From Batkoa obscura (Eukaryota > Entomophthoromycota > Entomophthoromycetes > Entomophthorales > Batkoaceae), in the NCBI GenBank assembly GCA_030770535.1, contig JASVEC010000159.1:1-39220 (forward strand): a DNA stretch of 39,220 nt, in the 5' to 3' direction. Below the pieces are notes generated by a model. It worked only from the letters and a program-made list of their open reading frames with translations, made no database searches and was not told the origin of the DNA. The position numbers and the translations under genes were made by a program. Position 1 is the first letter of the stretch. Each line of letters starts with the position of its first letter. This document shows, one piece after another, positions 30,037 to 39,220 of the stretch.

Positions 30037-30781
30037 CATTATATTAAATGTAGAAGCAAAAGTGATACTTTAAGAATTGGTTGTTAATTAAAAACTATAC
30101 ATCATTTTAGACTTGTTTTTATATTTTATTATACTAAAACTAAAAACACAGAGTTATTCATAATTAAATAGCATTTATTAATATTAATATTTTTATAATT
30201 AGTTATTGTTAAAATATACTTATAATCTTATTACTAATTTAATAAATTAGTCTAATTATTTCTACTTAAATATTTAATTATGATAGAATAAATCTAGAAT
30301 TTAACTAGGTAGAATCAAAGTTTCTAATTAGTTCAACCCCTTTTATTTTTTTGACTAATAAATTAGAAAAATTCTTTGAAATTGAACTTATTAGAAATAG
30401 ATTTTATAAAGCTTCTTTCTATTTATTAAATATATTTTAAAATATATTATAAAACAAGAGATAGAAAAACAATAAATAAGATAACAAAAATTAAGAAAGT
30501 TAAATATTATACCTTTTTATAATTAGTATATTATTATTTTTTATTAAATTAAAACTAAAAGTTGAATTTTATATAATTTTTGAGTTTTCATCCCATTAAC
30601 TTATTTCATTTCTAATTGGTCCCTTTCTTCAACATAAAAAAAATCTGAAATCCAGGCAGTAAACTAGTAACTTAAAAATTAAAACAAAAACAGTCACAAT
30701 TAATTACCTCATCATTCCTTTATAAAATGATATCGTTCATTTATGCCTCCATTTACATCCCTTTCCGCTTTCACTCTCGAT
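30037..30781. other. Gene-free spacer
   Basis: Very AT-rich, with short palindromes such as ACTAATTTAATAAATTAGT near 30233. No gene seen. Confidence 0.45.
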
Positions 30782-31075
30782 TCACCAATACTTTCCCAAA
30801 GGAGGGACTTTAGGATACGTTATATTCTTACAATCTTTTTTTAAATCATATAATTCTGGATACTCTGGACATTCGCCATTGTCTCGCATTCTTACACATC
30901 TCCAATAATCTCTTCGATTATGCTTACTTTTTGGTCGTAACCAACATGGACTACATGGTTCCTGTGTGGGGAGGCAGCGGTAATTGGATAGGTAACGACA
31001 TTTTTCAATTGGTAAAGGACATTGTGAGAAGGTGGTGGTAATTAATAGATATAAGGTTATAAGTTGTAGTAACAT
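30782..31075 (-). CDS. Small secreted cysteine-rich protein (8 Cys), second member
   Basis: This 97-aa protein has a signal peptide (about residues 1-17, LLQLITLYLLITTTFS). Eight cysteines stand at 19, 26, 34, 41, 44, 60, 69 and 82. CP follows the cleavage site, CSPCW holds cysteines 4 and 5, and W-x-C precedes cysteine 6. This is the order and near-spacing seen in the 80-aa protein at 1222-1464. The spacing between cysteines 6 and 7 is identical (8 residues), and only the loop between 5 and 6 is longer. The mature part is basic (KSKHNRRDYWR). The family is not recognised. An extracellular effector-like or defence role is inference. It is a single exon, divergent from the J-protein gene. Confidence 0.82.
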   Translation of the reverse strand: MLLQLITLYLLITTTFSQCPLPIEKCRYLSNYRCLPTQEPCSPCWLRPKSKHNRRDYWRCVRMRDNGECPEYPELYDLKKDCKNITYPKVPPLGKYW

Positions 31076-31480
31076 TATAAATTTATGGTGAGGTTAGTTA
31101 GTTAATTTATTGAAAAATAGTTTTGCTGTGTTGATATGATTTTTAAATTAATTTAGTTTTTGAGATCGACTTAAAAACAAGTTTTATGTTTTCATTGGAG
31201 TACAATTGAGTAGTTGAATATTACTATTCTTTTGGATTGGAATTTCTATTTTTAATTTATCATCAGTTTAATTTAATAATGAGTCATTGATAATTTTAAT
31301 AGAATTAATTATGAGTTAAGAATTAACTATAAATTTAAGAATCAAACTTACTATAATTTCTTAAAAATTGCAAAACTCAAACTTTAATTAGACTAATCAA
31401 TTTTATTAAAAGTCTAACTCTTATTTTATTAAAATTCAATATTCTACATTTATTCCAAAGTTTCAAAAAAATCAAAAAAA
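31076..31480. other. Divergent intergenic region
   Basis: 405 bp between the secreted protein and J-protein starts. It presumably holds both promoters, but no clear motif is seen in this AT-rich stretch. Confidence 0.4.
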
Positions 31481-32125
31481 ATGTTAACTAAATTTTATCG
31501 TCCAATTCAACATTTATCTCTACGATTGTATAGCAGTAAGCCTTCCGAAAATTATTATGACTTATTAAAAATAAAAAAAACCTCAACCAAATCAGAAATC
31601 AAAACTTCATTCTACCGTTTATCGATGCAATATCATCCGGACAAAAACCCTAATAATGAATCTGCCCATGCCCATTTTTTAAAAATCAATGAAGCCTACT
31701 CAATACTTAGTGATGACACAAAACGTTTAGATTATGATCGAAGTTTTATTTCTCATAATTATTCAAAAGAACAAGCATTTAGTAACCGATTTCGTTATCG
31801 ACAAAAACCTACAGCTCAGTATGGAAAAACAAAACCATATCATCAAAAGAATACATTTAAAGATGGAAATCAAATGGGAAAAGAGTACAATCAAGGAGAA
31901 TATGAAGATATGCATGGGTATAGTAGCGGAAGTGGGAGTGGAATTGGAAATACACCATTTCGATTTCAAAATCGATATCATCAAGATGAACGACCTAATA
32001 TTGAGACTTCTTCTCATGTTTGGGGTAGAATGACTTCAGTATTTGTTATGATGTGTTCCTGTTGGTTCATTGTTTCTAAATTGAGTAATAATAATAATAA
32101 TGAATATCATAAAAAAGGAAAATAA
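31481..32125 (+). CDS. Mitochondrial-type J-domain protein (DNAJC30-like layout)
   Basis: This 214-aa protein has a J domain at about residues 24-87: NYYDLLKIKKTSTKSEIKTS, with the essential HPD at 52-54 and NEAYSILSDDTKRLDYDR. J proteins stimulate Hsp70 ATPase activity through HPD. The first 20 residues are basic and hydroxylated without acids (KFYRPIQHLSLRLYSSK), typical of a mitochondrial presequence. One hydrophobic segment near the C-terminus (about 185-201) could anchor it in the inner membrane. A Gly/Ser/Gln/Asn-rich linker lies between. This J-first, membrane-last order resembles DNAJC30-type proteins rather than Mdj1. It is intronless, and convergent with TRM44 with about 100 bp between the stops. 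Confidence 0.9.
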   Translation: MLTKFYRPIQHLSLRLYSSKPSENYYDLLKIKKTSTKSEIKTSFYRLSMQYHPDKNPNNESAHAHFLKINEAYSILSDDTKRLDYDRSFISHNYSKEQAFSNRFRYRQKPTAQYGKTKPYHQKNTFKDGNQMGKEYNQGEYEDMHGYSSGSGSGIGNTPFRFQNRYHQDERPNIETSSHVWGRMTSVFVMMCSCWFIVSKLSNNNNNEYHKKGK

Positions 32126-32228
32126 AGTTAAGTTAAATGATATTTGTATAGTTAATAATAATATGAAAAGTAATAAAAAGTGGGGCAATATACTATATAA
32201 TATCAATCTCTATATTTTATTTATATTT

Positions 32229-34211
32229 TTAATGGCGTTGATTATTAGTTGTATTTTTATTAATTCTAGGTTGAAAATTTACATCTTTTAATAATTCTTT
32301 TATATTATTATTAATTCTATTAGATTCTATAATATCATCTAAATAATATTAAAATAAATAAACAATTATTATTATTATTATTATAAATATAATAATTTAC
32401 CTTTTTTAAAACTTCGATTTCTCCCAATTAAACAAACATTTTTTGTAGATGGTATTCTTAAATATTCTTTCTCTGGTATATAGCCACATAGTTTTATAAT
32501 TTCAATTAAATAATTAATATAATTTTCATAATTTCCTAAAATAAAATAAAATAAAATAGTTAATATTATATTATATTCTTAATTCTCTTCTATTTAAACT
32601 TACCAATATTTTCTTTTTTTTTTAAATGTTGATATCGTGTACCATTCAAATTATAAAAACAACATGGTATTATTATAAACCTTAAATATATTATTATTAA
32701 ATATAACTAAATTAAACTAATATATAATTAAATTATTACTTTGTTTCATAACTAGAATTATTTGCCATAATAGGTATCCAAGGGGATAGTTCATCACAAT
32801 GATTACCAATCAACCAAGTCTCAATAAATTGTTCCTTATTAGGGATTAATGTTCGACCTATAATTAAATAATAAATTTATTAATATAATAATATAATAAT
32901 ATAATAATATATATTAATGTACTAATAATAATAATAACTTAACTTACAAATTAATTTATCTTCTTTAAATAAATCCCAAATTTTTCTTTTTACTAAATCA
33001 ATTCCTTGACCTTGATGTCCCAATTGATTTAATAAATGAACTAATAGACCATTACCACATCCCAAATCAATAAAGGTAGAAGGTCTATTTATAGTATTAA
33101 TATTAATATTAATATTAATATTAATATTATATATTATTATTACCTTTCAAATAATAAATTTAAAAAAGTAGCAATACCAATGTCTTCAAATACAAATTTA
33201 CTTGCATCTGTATCTAATAGAAATAAACAATATATTAATATATTGTTTTATTTTATTATAAATAACATTTGACTTACTCTCAGGCCAATTTTTAACCCAA
33301 TATAAAAATTTATCTTTATTTTTTAAATAATTATCTTGATATTTTATTTTATCAATAATAACATCATGATAAACTCTCTTTTGATATCCTTTTAAAAGGT
33401 TTGTTATATATTTGATTAATAAATTAAATAAATTTTGTAACATTTTTAGCTATAAATATCAAAATTAAAATTTACTTTACAAAATAAATACTTGATATAT
33501 AAATTACCGATAACTCTAATTCCATCTCTTTAAATTTATTAAAATATTCCATTGTTACACTCTTCAATTCATTATTATAGATTATTCGATAACTATTAAC
33601 CTATTATCTCATTATTTATTAACATGAATTTATTTGTTTAAACAAAAACTTATTTACTTTTGGACAAAAAGAAGGTAATTCAATTAACTTTTCTTGAGTT
33701 ATATCTAAATCTATAAATTGATTATCCAAATTACCATCTTCTTGAACTATTTTTTCATCTATAGGTGAGTGTTCAACTTGCCAAACTAAAAGTTAAGAAA
33801 ATAAATATTAATAAATCCTTCTTTTTTTCATTGTTTATTTATTTTTAAAAAATAATGTCTTACTTCCTTCTTTTATTTCTTTAGTAACTACTTTTTGTAT
33901 CATCCAATTATCCTTTTTTGTTAACCTTGGTAATAATTTTCGTAATACTATACTTTCCTTAAGATAATCTATTCTATCTTTTAATGATGATTCCATTTCT
34001 TTTTCTATGGAATAAATAATTTCCCCTCTTAATATAGTTTTTGCCAATTGTTGTGGTTCATTTAACCATTGAGTCTAAATTGTTAATATTAGAATATATT
34101 AAATGAAATTAAGTTAAATGAGAAAGTATAAATTACCATTATTTTTAAAAATACATCACTCGACATATTTGAATTATCAATTATTTTAGTAGAGATTAAA
34201 TGCCAGCTCAT
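32229..34211 (-). CDS. TRM44: tRNA (uracil-44-2'-O)-methyltransferase TRM44, 11 exons
   Basis: Exons, read downward: 34211-34137, 34074-33864, 33785-33658, 33600-33508, 33449-33278, 33213-33144, 33084-32948, 32857-32740, 32680-32604, 32535-32401, 32338-32229. They join without frame breaks to 441 aa. Diagnostic stretches are YQKRVYHDVIIDKIKYQDNY, NTDASKFVFEDIGIATFL, the SAM-binding FIDLGCGNGLLVHLL (254-268), GQGIDLVKRKIWDLF, WLIGNHCDELSPWIPIMANN and IIIPCCFYNLNG. All are in the order of fungal Trm44/METTL19. The enzyme methylates the 2'-OH of U44 in serine tRNAs. Introns of about 50-90 nt carry ATT/AAT microsatellites. The start is uncertain: I chose the first in-frame ATG (MSWHLIS). Upstream sequence in the same frame lacks an ATG and encodes a Leu/Phe-rich microsatellite run. 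Confidence 0.9.
33094..33130. repeat. ATTAAT microsatellite in a TRM44 intron
   Basis: About six tandem units of the hexamer TATTAA/ATTAAT within the intron between exons 6 and 7 of TRM44. It probably varies in length between strains. Confidence 0.7.
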
Positions 34212-34258
34212 TATTGTTTGTTTTAAAAAATTGATTTGATTTTTTTCATAAAAGATAA

Positions 34259-34300
34259 AAGAAGATAAAAGTAAAAATAAAAATAAAAATAAAAATAACC
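34259..34300. repeat. AAAAT/AAATA-type low-complexity run upstream of TRM44
   Basis: GATAAAAGTAAAAATAAAAA and further AAAATA repeats. On the gene strand it would encode a Leu/Phe run if it were coding, which argues that the TRM44 start lies downstream of it. Confidence 0.55.
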
Positions 34301-34636
34301 TAACTTTAAAATTTTTAGGTGGAATTTCTATTACCAAAAAAAGTGTTAATTTTTTATGCTCAATAAAAATTAAAACCGTATTATTATAATTATTTAACTA
34401 TTTTACAATTCTATTTCTTTATTCTTTTTATTCCTTTATAGTCTATTTAATAATATTTCAGAATTATAATAAAACCCTTTAAATCACTTTTATCTACTAC
34501 TACTTTACAAAACTTTAAACAAATTCATAATTTATTATAATTATTATAAATAAAACTCAAAAAATTCAAAAAATAGAAGCATAATAAACTTAAATTTTAC
34601 TTCAAAATATTCTTCTTCCTTTACATTTTGTTTTTT

Positions 34637-37600
34637 TTACCACTCATAATCAAATCGATCTAATGTTTCAAGGGATTTTTTAACATCTTTTGTTGCTTTT
34701 GTACGCATATAAAATATAGGACAATCTGAAGAAGCACATTGAATTTCAGTTAATAAAGAACCTTTACATCGTTGACATTCAGTCCAAAGTCGTGAATGTC
34801 TTATTTGTAATTCATGAGATTTACGTATCTATTAAGAAAACAAATTAATTATATTAAATAAGTAACTAAAATAATAATATGTACTTCTTCTTGATAAATG
34901 TCTGGTACTTTCTCTTTACACCCCTCACAAGTAGCTTTATTGTCTTTTCCTACTTCTTTTTTGCAACTTAAGCATGTGTTTTTTTTGGTTATAAACTTTC
35001 CAAATAAGCCATCAATTTTGGATCTTTTAACAACGTCTCTTGTATGTTCTCCTAAAAAAATTTCATTTGCTTTCTGTTCTCCCAAAATGGGTTCAAAGAT
35101 TCTTAATAATGGTTTTTTAATTTGATTTTCCATATAAAAATTAGAATCGATTGTTAAACCTTGTTCTAAGACATAAAGTGGATCTTCACTACGATCGCTA
35201 ATATTACTGCCTTTTTCTCCTTCTACTATAACATAGGCTACTCGATCTCCTAAAGTGGGAGCAGATCCTAAATAAAATTTAATTGATACTTTTATTATTA
35301 ATTATGCTAAATTTACCTGAATCTCTAATTCTCATTTTTTTAGCTAATTCTTCGTGGGGTTGAGCATTTACATAATCCGTTTTTGATAATGTTTTGGTAA
35401 TTACTAATAGTGACATATCAATTTTATTTTTTAATAAATCTGAAATGGCTTGTTTAGCATAACTAAATAGAAATATATTAATAAAAAATACTTTATTATT
35501 ATTATAAATAAATAAATAAACTTACTTTACTGCTCCTTGTACATCTCTATCAATCATAGCTTTATTTAAACAATTACCAATTAGAGTAGATACTAATTGA
35601 CAAGAATCTCTTCTTACAGTTTCAATACCTTTAGCATCTAATTTATCATAATGATTTGGATTAGACCAATAAACACCTGCATATCTTTTTTTATTAATTA
35701 ATAAATAAGGACAGTATACTTTTTCAAATTCAAGCGAAATTGGTTTGATAAAATGAGATGATACATATTCTGCTGCTTGTTTACCAAGTTCCATAGCTTC
35801 GGCTATATTGGTTACTTTAAAATCTACCATAACAGAATCAGTATCTCCATAAATAACATTACTTTCTGGAAACTTCTTTTTTACTAAAGCAGCTGTTTCA
35901 TTAATCATAGATCGTCCATAAGCAGTAACAGTAGCTGATATATCTAAACAAGGTAATTTACCATTGGAAGCACCTGTAAACCCATAAACAGAATTTGCAG
36001 TTATTTTTAAGGCTAATTGTCTACCATCTAATACAGCTCTTTTGAATGGATCCGTTTCTTTTTTTAAATCTCTTTTAGCAATTTTACGTGCTTGTATTAA
36101 TTCTTCTAATATGATTGGTAAAATCCCTTTTCTTTTACTATTTTTAATAAATAACATATTATTAGGAGTTAATATGTAGTCTTCATTTACAATTAGTTTT
36201 TGTTTATCAACTATTGATTTATCTATTATTAATGTAGAATAACATAAATTATGAGCCATCATAATAGAAGGATATAAGGAAGCAAAATCTAAAGTGGCAA
36301 TTGGTTCTTTATAATATCCCTTTTGTGGATCAATAACAGTTGCACCTTCATAATCTTCGGCTGGTCCATTACTATCTTTAAATGGTATTAAATATCCTTT
36401 TTCATTAGCTTTACGATATAATTGAGAAACCACTTTAATTTGTTGTCCACGTGTTAATATATAACCAAATGGTACACCAGTTACTCTTGCCATTTCTAAA
36501 TAATTAATAAATACCATTAATTTATCCATCAACCTTAATGGTAAATATGCATCTTTTAAACAATATACGGCTAATCTCCTTCTAGTTTCTGCCGAATCTT
36601 CTTGTAATTCCGATATTATTGAATAATGAACATCTTCTTTTGTTTCTTTCAAAAAATGTTCTGATACTGAATTTAAAGAATAAGATCTTAATTTATATTC
36701 TCGATTCATGACTTGTAACATATCTAATTGCAATCTACCTTCAATATTAATTACTTTAGTATCTCTACTACCATAGGCTTTTGAACTAAAATGTGAGTTT
36801 TCAGCTACACTTTTTCTATTAATAATTCGACCAAAATAAGGAAAATCTTCAATATCTAATGCTTGTGCTCTTTCTAACAGATAAGTAAAATCAAAATTAC
36901 TTGTATTATAACCAATAATTAAATCAGGATCAGAAATATTTATAAATTTAGACCAAGCTAATAATAAACTCCTTTCATCTTCAAAAGATAATACTTGAGA
37001 ACCAGCAATTGGAGCACATTGTTTTAAACAAAATATAACACTGATAAAAGGTTCTAATTCTCCTTGTCTTTTTATGATATTTCCAATTTGAATTACTGGA
37101 TCAATTTTAGCTTCTGGAAATACTCCTTTTCTTCCTTTACATTCAATATCAAAACTTAATACTCTTAAGGGTGCTATATCACTCCATTCATTCTCTGGTA
37201 AATGGGAGATGAAATTATTATAATTCACATTTAATTCATATTGACATGTTGATATTTTACTATTTTCGTTCTCAATCTTATATTTACCTTTGGGTAAGGT
37301 AATCCAATTACCACCAGATACCTAACAATTATAGTGATAATTAAGTAAAAACATATAATAATGACTCAACAATGACTTACTTTTTGATCAATCATAAATC
37401 TTAATAAATATTCAATCCCACTTTCAAAGGTATTGGTATTAAAGATTTGATATTTGTTAAATTGTAAACCAGTTGAATTATTACCAAGTAATGCTCTAAC
37501 TTTACTAATAAATCTTTGATGCATTAAAGTTACTTTAATAAATCCATGATTGCCTTCTGAATAATAATGCATAATACTTTTTTTATATACTATTTCAACG

Positions 37601-38198
37601 GAATATACACTATTGAAATCATTTAATCCAGTCTATTATTATTATTATTAAAATATAATTGATCTATTTTTAATTATTACTTCTAATGCTTTTTTGCATT
37701 CGGGTAAATCTTCTGATTTCATACCAATGGGCGCAGGAAAATAAAGATATGGTAAAAAATTTCGAACTTTACAAAGTACAGAGTTTCCTTCCTAATAAAA
37801 TTTTAAACTAATTAATGTGTTTCATTTAAATAGTAATAATACTTTACCTTAGTAATTCCATACATTCGAATTAAATGTTTCTTTGAATCTTTATCATCAC
37901 TAGCTTCATCAATTTGTAATTGTTGAAAGGCTTTTAAAAAAATCAATTAACTCTTATTCCTCATAAATCATATAGTAATTCACTTACTAAAATCTTCTTC
38001 TTCATTGATTTTTTTAGCAGGCTTGCGTTTCCAACCTATAAGTGTACTTTTAATATCTAAACAAGAAATAACAGTAGCTAAATTATTTGAGCTACCTTCT
38101 AAACAATCTTCAATAACATTTTCTTCCCAATCAATTCTATTCTTTTTTGCTGGTATCTCTACCCTACTTTTTGATTGTGATTTATTTCTTTTGGACAT
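34637..38198 (-). CDS. POL3: DNA polymerase delta catalytic subunit, 8 exons
   Basis: Exons, read downward: 38198-37988, 37930-37848, 37791-37681, 37632-37381, 37321-35526, 35462-35317, 35267-34885, 34828-34637. They give 1057 aa, the normal length. The 3'-5' exonuclease has Exo I FDIEC (D277, E279), Exo [10 protein letters not shown] (D363) and Exo [13 protein letters not shown] (Y472, D476). The polymerase has motif [15 protein letters not shown] (D564), motif [14 protein letters not shown] and motif C YGDTDS (710-715). The C-terminus has CysA (CLSC..CEGC, zinc) and CysB (CQRC..CASSDC, the Fe-S and B-subunit binding site). It is the main lagging-strand replicase with proofreading. All key residues are present. 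The start [12 protein letters not shown] is basic and suits a nuclear protein. Introns are about 50-60 nt. It is in tandem with TRM44. Confidence 0.97.
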
Positions 38199-38228
38199 TT
38201 TTTTTGAACAAAAAGAATATTTGGTCAA

Positions 38229-38994
38229 AAAGTTATTAAAATTTAAATTAATAATCTCATCCCATCATAGCATTCCATTTTAAATAAAAGAAAAATGCGA
38301 AATTCTAGCTATTTAATTGGCTTATTTTCGCGTTTTGCTCAATATCGGTTTTAATTCGCTATAGCTAAACTATTTTGAAGCCTAATTTACCAAATTGGAT
38401 AGTGAAATAATTCACTTAAAAAATGGATTATAGGAATATCTTTTAATTAAATGTATATAAAATATAATTACTCTTTAAATGTCATTATCGATTTTGAGTT
38501 CATTAATTAAATTAGGTCGATGATTTAAAACATTTGGACTGAAATAAACTAACGTCCCACTAAACCCCATTTCCTTTAAGTCACTCTCAAAATCTAATGA
38601 TGAGATGACGGTACTATATATAAGTCATAACGGCTCCGAGTTCTTTAAGTACAGTGGCCTACCAATTGATAAGTTGGTATGTTTTAAGGTAAGATAAGCC
38701 CAATCCTTCATCAAAAATAACAATAAGTTTTAAATTCTTCCTAAACAAGTATAAGGAAAACAATATGCTTTAACTAAGTTAATTAAATTAAAATGAGTAA
38801 TAGGATTAGAAACCATACTTTATTTTAGAAAATAAAAAAATAAGGAAACCCTTAATGAAACGAGGCTTTTGAGGAAGAAATTCAATTACTTGTATATTTA
38901 AAATGAATATAAAATGCATTTAACTTATATTAAATCTTATTCGATTATAGTATCAGACTTTGTAAAATAGAGGCTATTTGATTAATGTTTCAGC
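38229..38994. other. Gene-free spacer upstream of POL3
   Basis: The first few hundred bp presumably contain the POL3 promoter. A GCGAAA...TTTTCGC inverted pair (about 38297-38332) with ATTTAATTGG-like runs near it was the only local structure noticed. No gene seen. Confidence 0.4.
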
Positions 38995-39097
38995 ATTTGG
39001 AGATGTTTTTTTTGGCTTCATTATTTTTCTATTTTAAGTGCTATTTGAACAGAAAGATTGTTAATAAGGTTCTTAAACAAAAAAACATATCCTTATT
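38995..39097 (+). repeat. MITE copy 13
   Basis: Complete but worn copy from TTTGGAGATGTTTTTTTTGG to AAACATATCCTTA, with the core AAGTGCTATTTGAACAGAAA. Confidence 0.88.
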
Positions 39098-39220
39098 TAA
39101 ACTTTAGTCATTATTCAAAGCATTTGACTTTTTTTATAGACATTAAATTTTTATCGGAATAACAGTATTTTACTTCAAAAAAGGGTGCTAGTTTATATCG
39201 ACAGATAAATGATGTTTAAG
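39098..39220. other. Terminal spacer
   Basis: Nothing recognised up to the window end. Confidence 0.4.

Noticed and set aside
32929-33447. Minus-strand ORF near 33198-33443 as a separate gene
   Set aside because: It is one TRM44 exon (33449-33278) plus intron read-through. The exon joins in frame with its neighbours.
34212-34337. Extended N-terminus of TRM44 through the Leu/Phe-rich run
   Set aside because: There is no in-frame ATG, the frame relies on a TTG, and the run is an AAAAT-type microsatellite. The ATG at 34211 gives a start that fits the family.
38297-38332. GCGAAA / TTTTCGC inverted pair upstream of POL3 as an MCB-like cell-cycle element
   Set aside because: The sequence lacks ACGCGT, and a 6-7-bp inverted pair is too weak in this composition to support a regulatory claim.
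1-39220. CRISPR-like array formed by the regularly spaced repeats
   Set aside because: The repeats are about 105 bp, occur in both orientations, sit kilobases apart and carry terminal inverted repeats. They are transposon-like, and the genome is eukaryotic.
1-39220. tRNA or rRNA genes
   Set aside because: No A-box/B-box pair with a foldable cloverleaf and no rRNA-like conserved block was found by eye. A dedicated scan (tRNAscan-SE) would be needed to exclude a tRNA.

Overview
The window looks like nuclear DNA of a filamentous fungus with a very AT-rich genome (visibly about three quarters A+T). The reasons are three Zn2Cys6 (fungal-type) transcription factors, spliceosomal introns of about 45-90 nt with GTAAGT-like donors and AG acceptors, an F-box protein, a DNA polymerase delta catalytic subunit, TRM44 and DPH3. 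An early-diverging group with an AT-rich genome, such as Entomophthoromycotina (Conidiobolus-like), would fit, but that placement is a guess from composition and gene content. A complex I assembly factor homologue (NDUFAF8) argues against a Saccharomyces-type yeast.

Layout. From 1 to about 30 kb genes are sparse, mostly intronless or with one or two introns, and separated by long AT-rich spacers. In order: a small secreted cysteine-rich protein (1222-1464, -); a TspO/MBR membrane protein (3127-3663, +); a three-exon DPH3 (3856-4204, -) divergent from a two-exon unknown gene (4517-5248, +); an F-box protein (6289-7629, +); Zn2Cys6 factor 1 (8433-10298, +); a three-exon histidine acid phosphatase (10754-12830, -); a three-exon NDUFAF8 (13240-13546, +) facing a 56-aa single-membrane-segment ORF (13638-13808, -); an apparently intact DNA transposon with a DDE-type transposase (13968-16437); Zn2Cys6 factors 2 and 3 (16763-18514 and 19112-20839, both -); a 4.7-kb stretch without a clear gene; a two-exon HEAT-like/zinc-binding protein (25537-27386, +); and a decayed GH25 lysozyme gene (about 28197-28850, -).

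From about 30.7 to 38.2 kb the character changes to compact, intron-rich housekeeping genes: a second secreted 8-cysteine protein (30782-31075, -), a mitochondrial-type J protein (31481-32125, +), TRM44 in 11 exons (32229-34211, -) and POL3 in 8 exons (34637-38198, -).

The most striking repeated structure is a roughly 105-bp inverted-repeat element (a MITE), present as twelve complete copies, one copy cut by the window edge and one possible half copy. None lies inside a coding region and none lies between 30.04 and 38.99 kb. Its TA-flanked ends and subterminal sequence match the terminal inverted repeats of the 2.5-kb transposon at 13968-16437, so that element is a plausible source of the mobilising transposase. 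Each of the three paralogous Zn2Cys6 genes has a MITE copy 79-238 bp upstream of its start, all in the same orientation relative to the gene.

Several genes (DPH3, NDUFAF8, most of TRM44, the joined exons of POL3, the phosphatase and the HEAT-like gene) appear only when exons are joined by eye across introns. Exon boundaries were checked for reading-frame continuity but not against transcripts.
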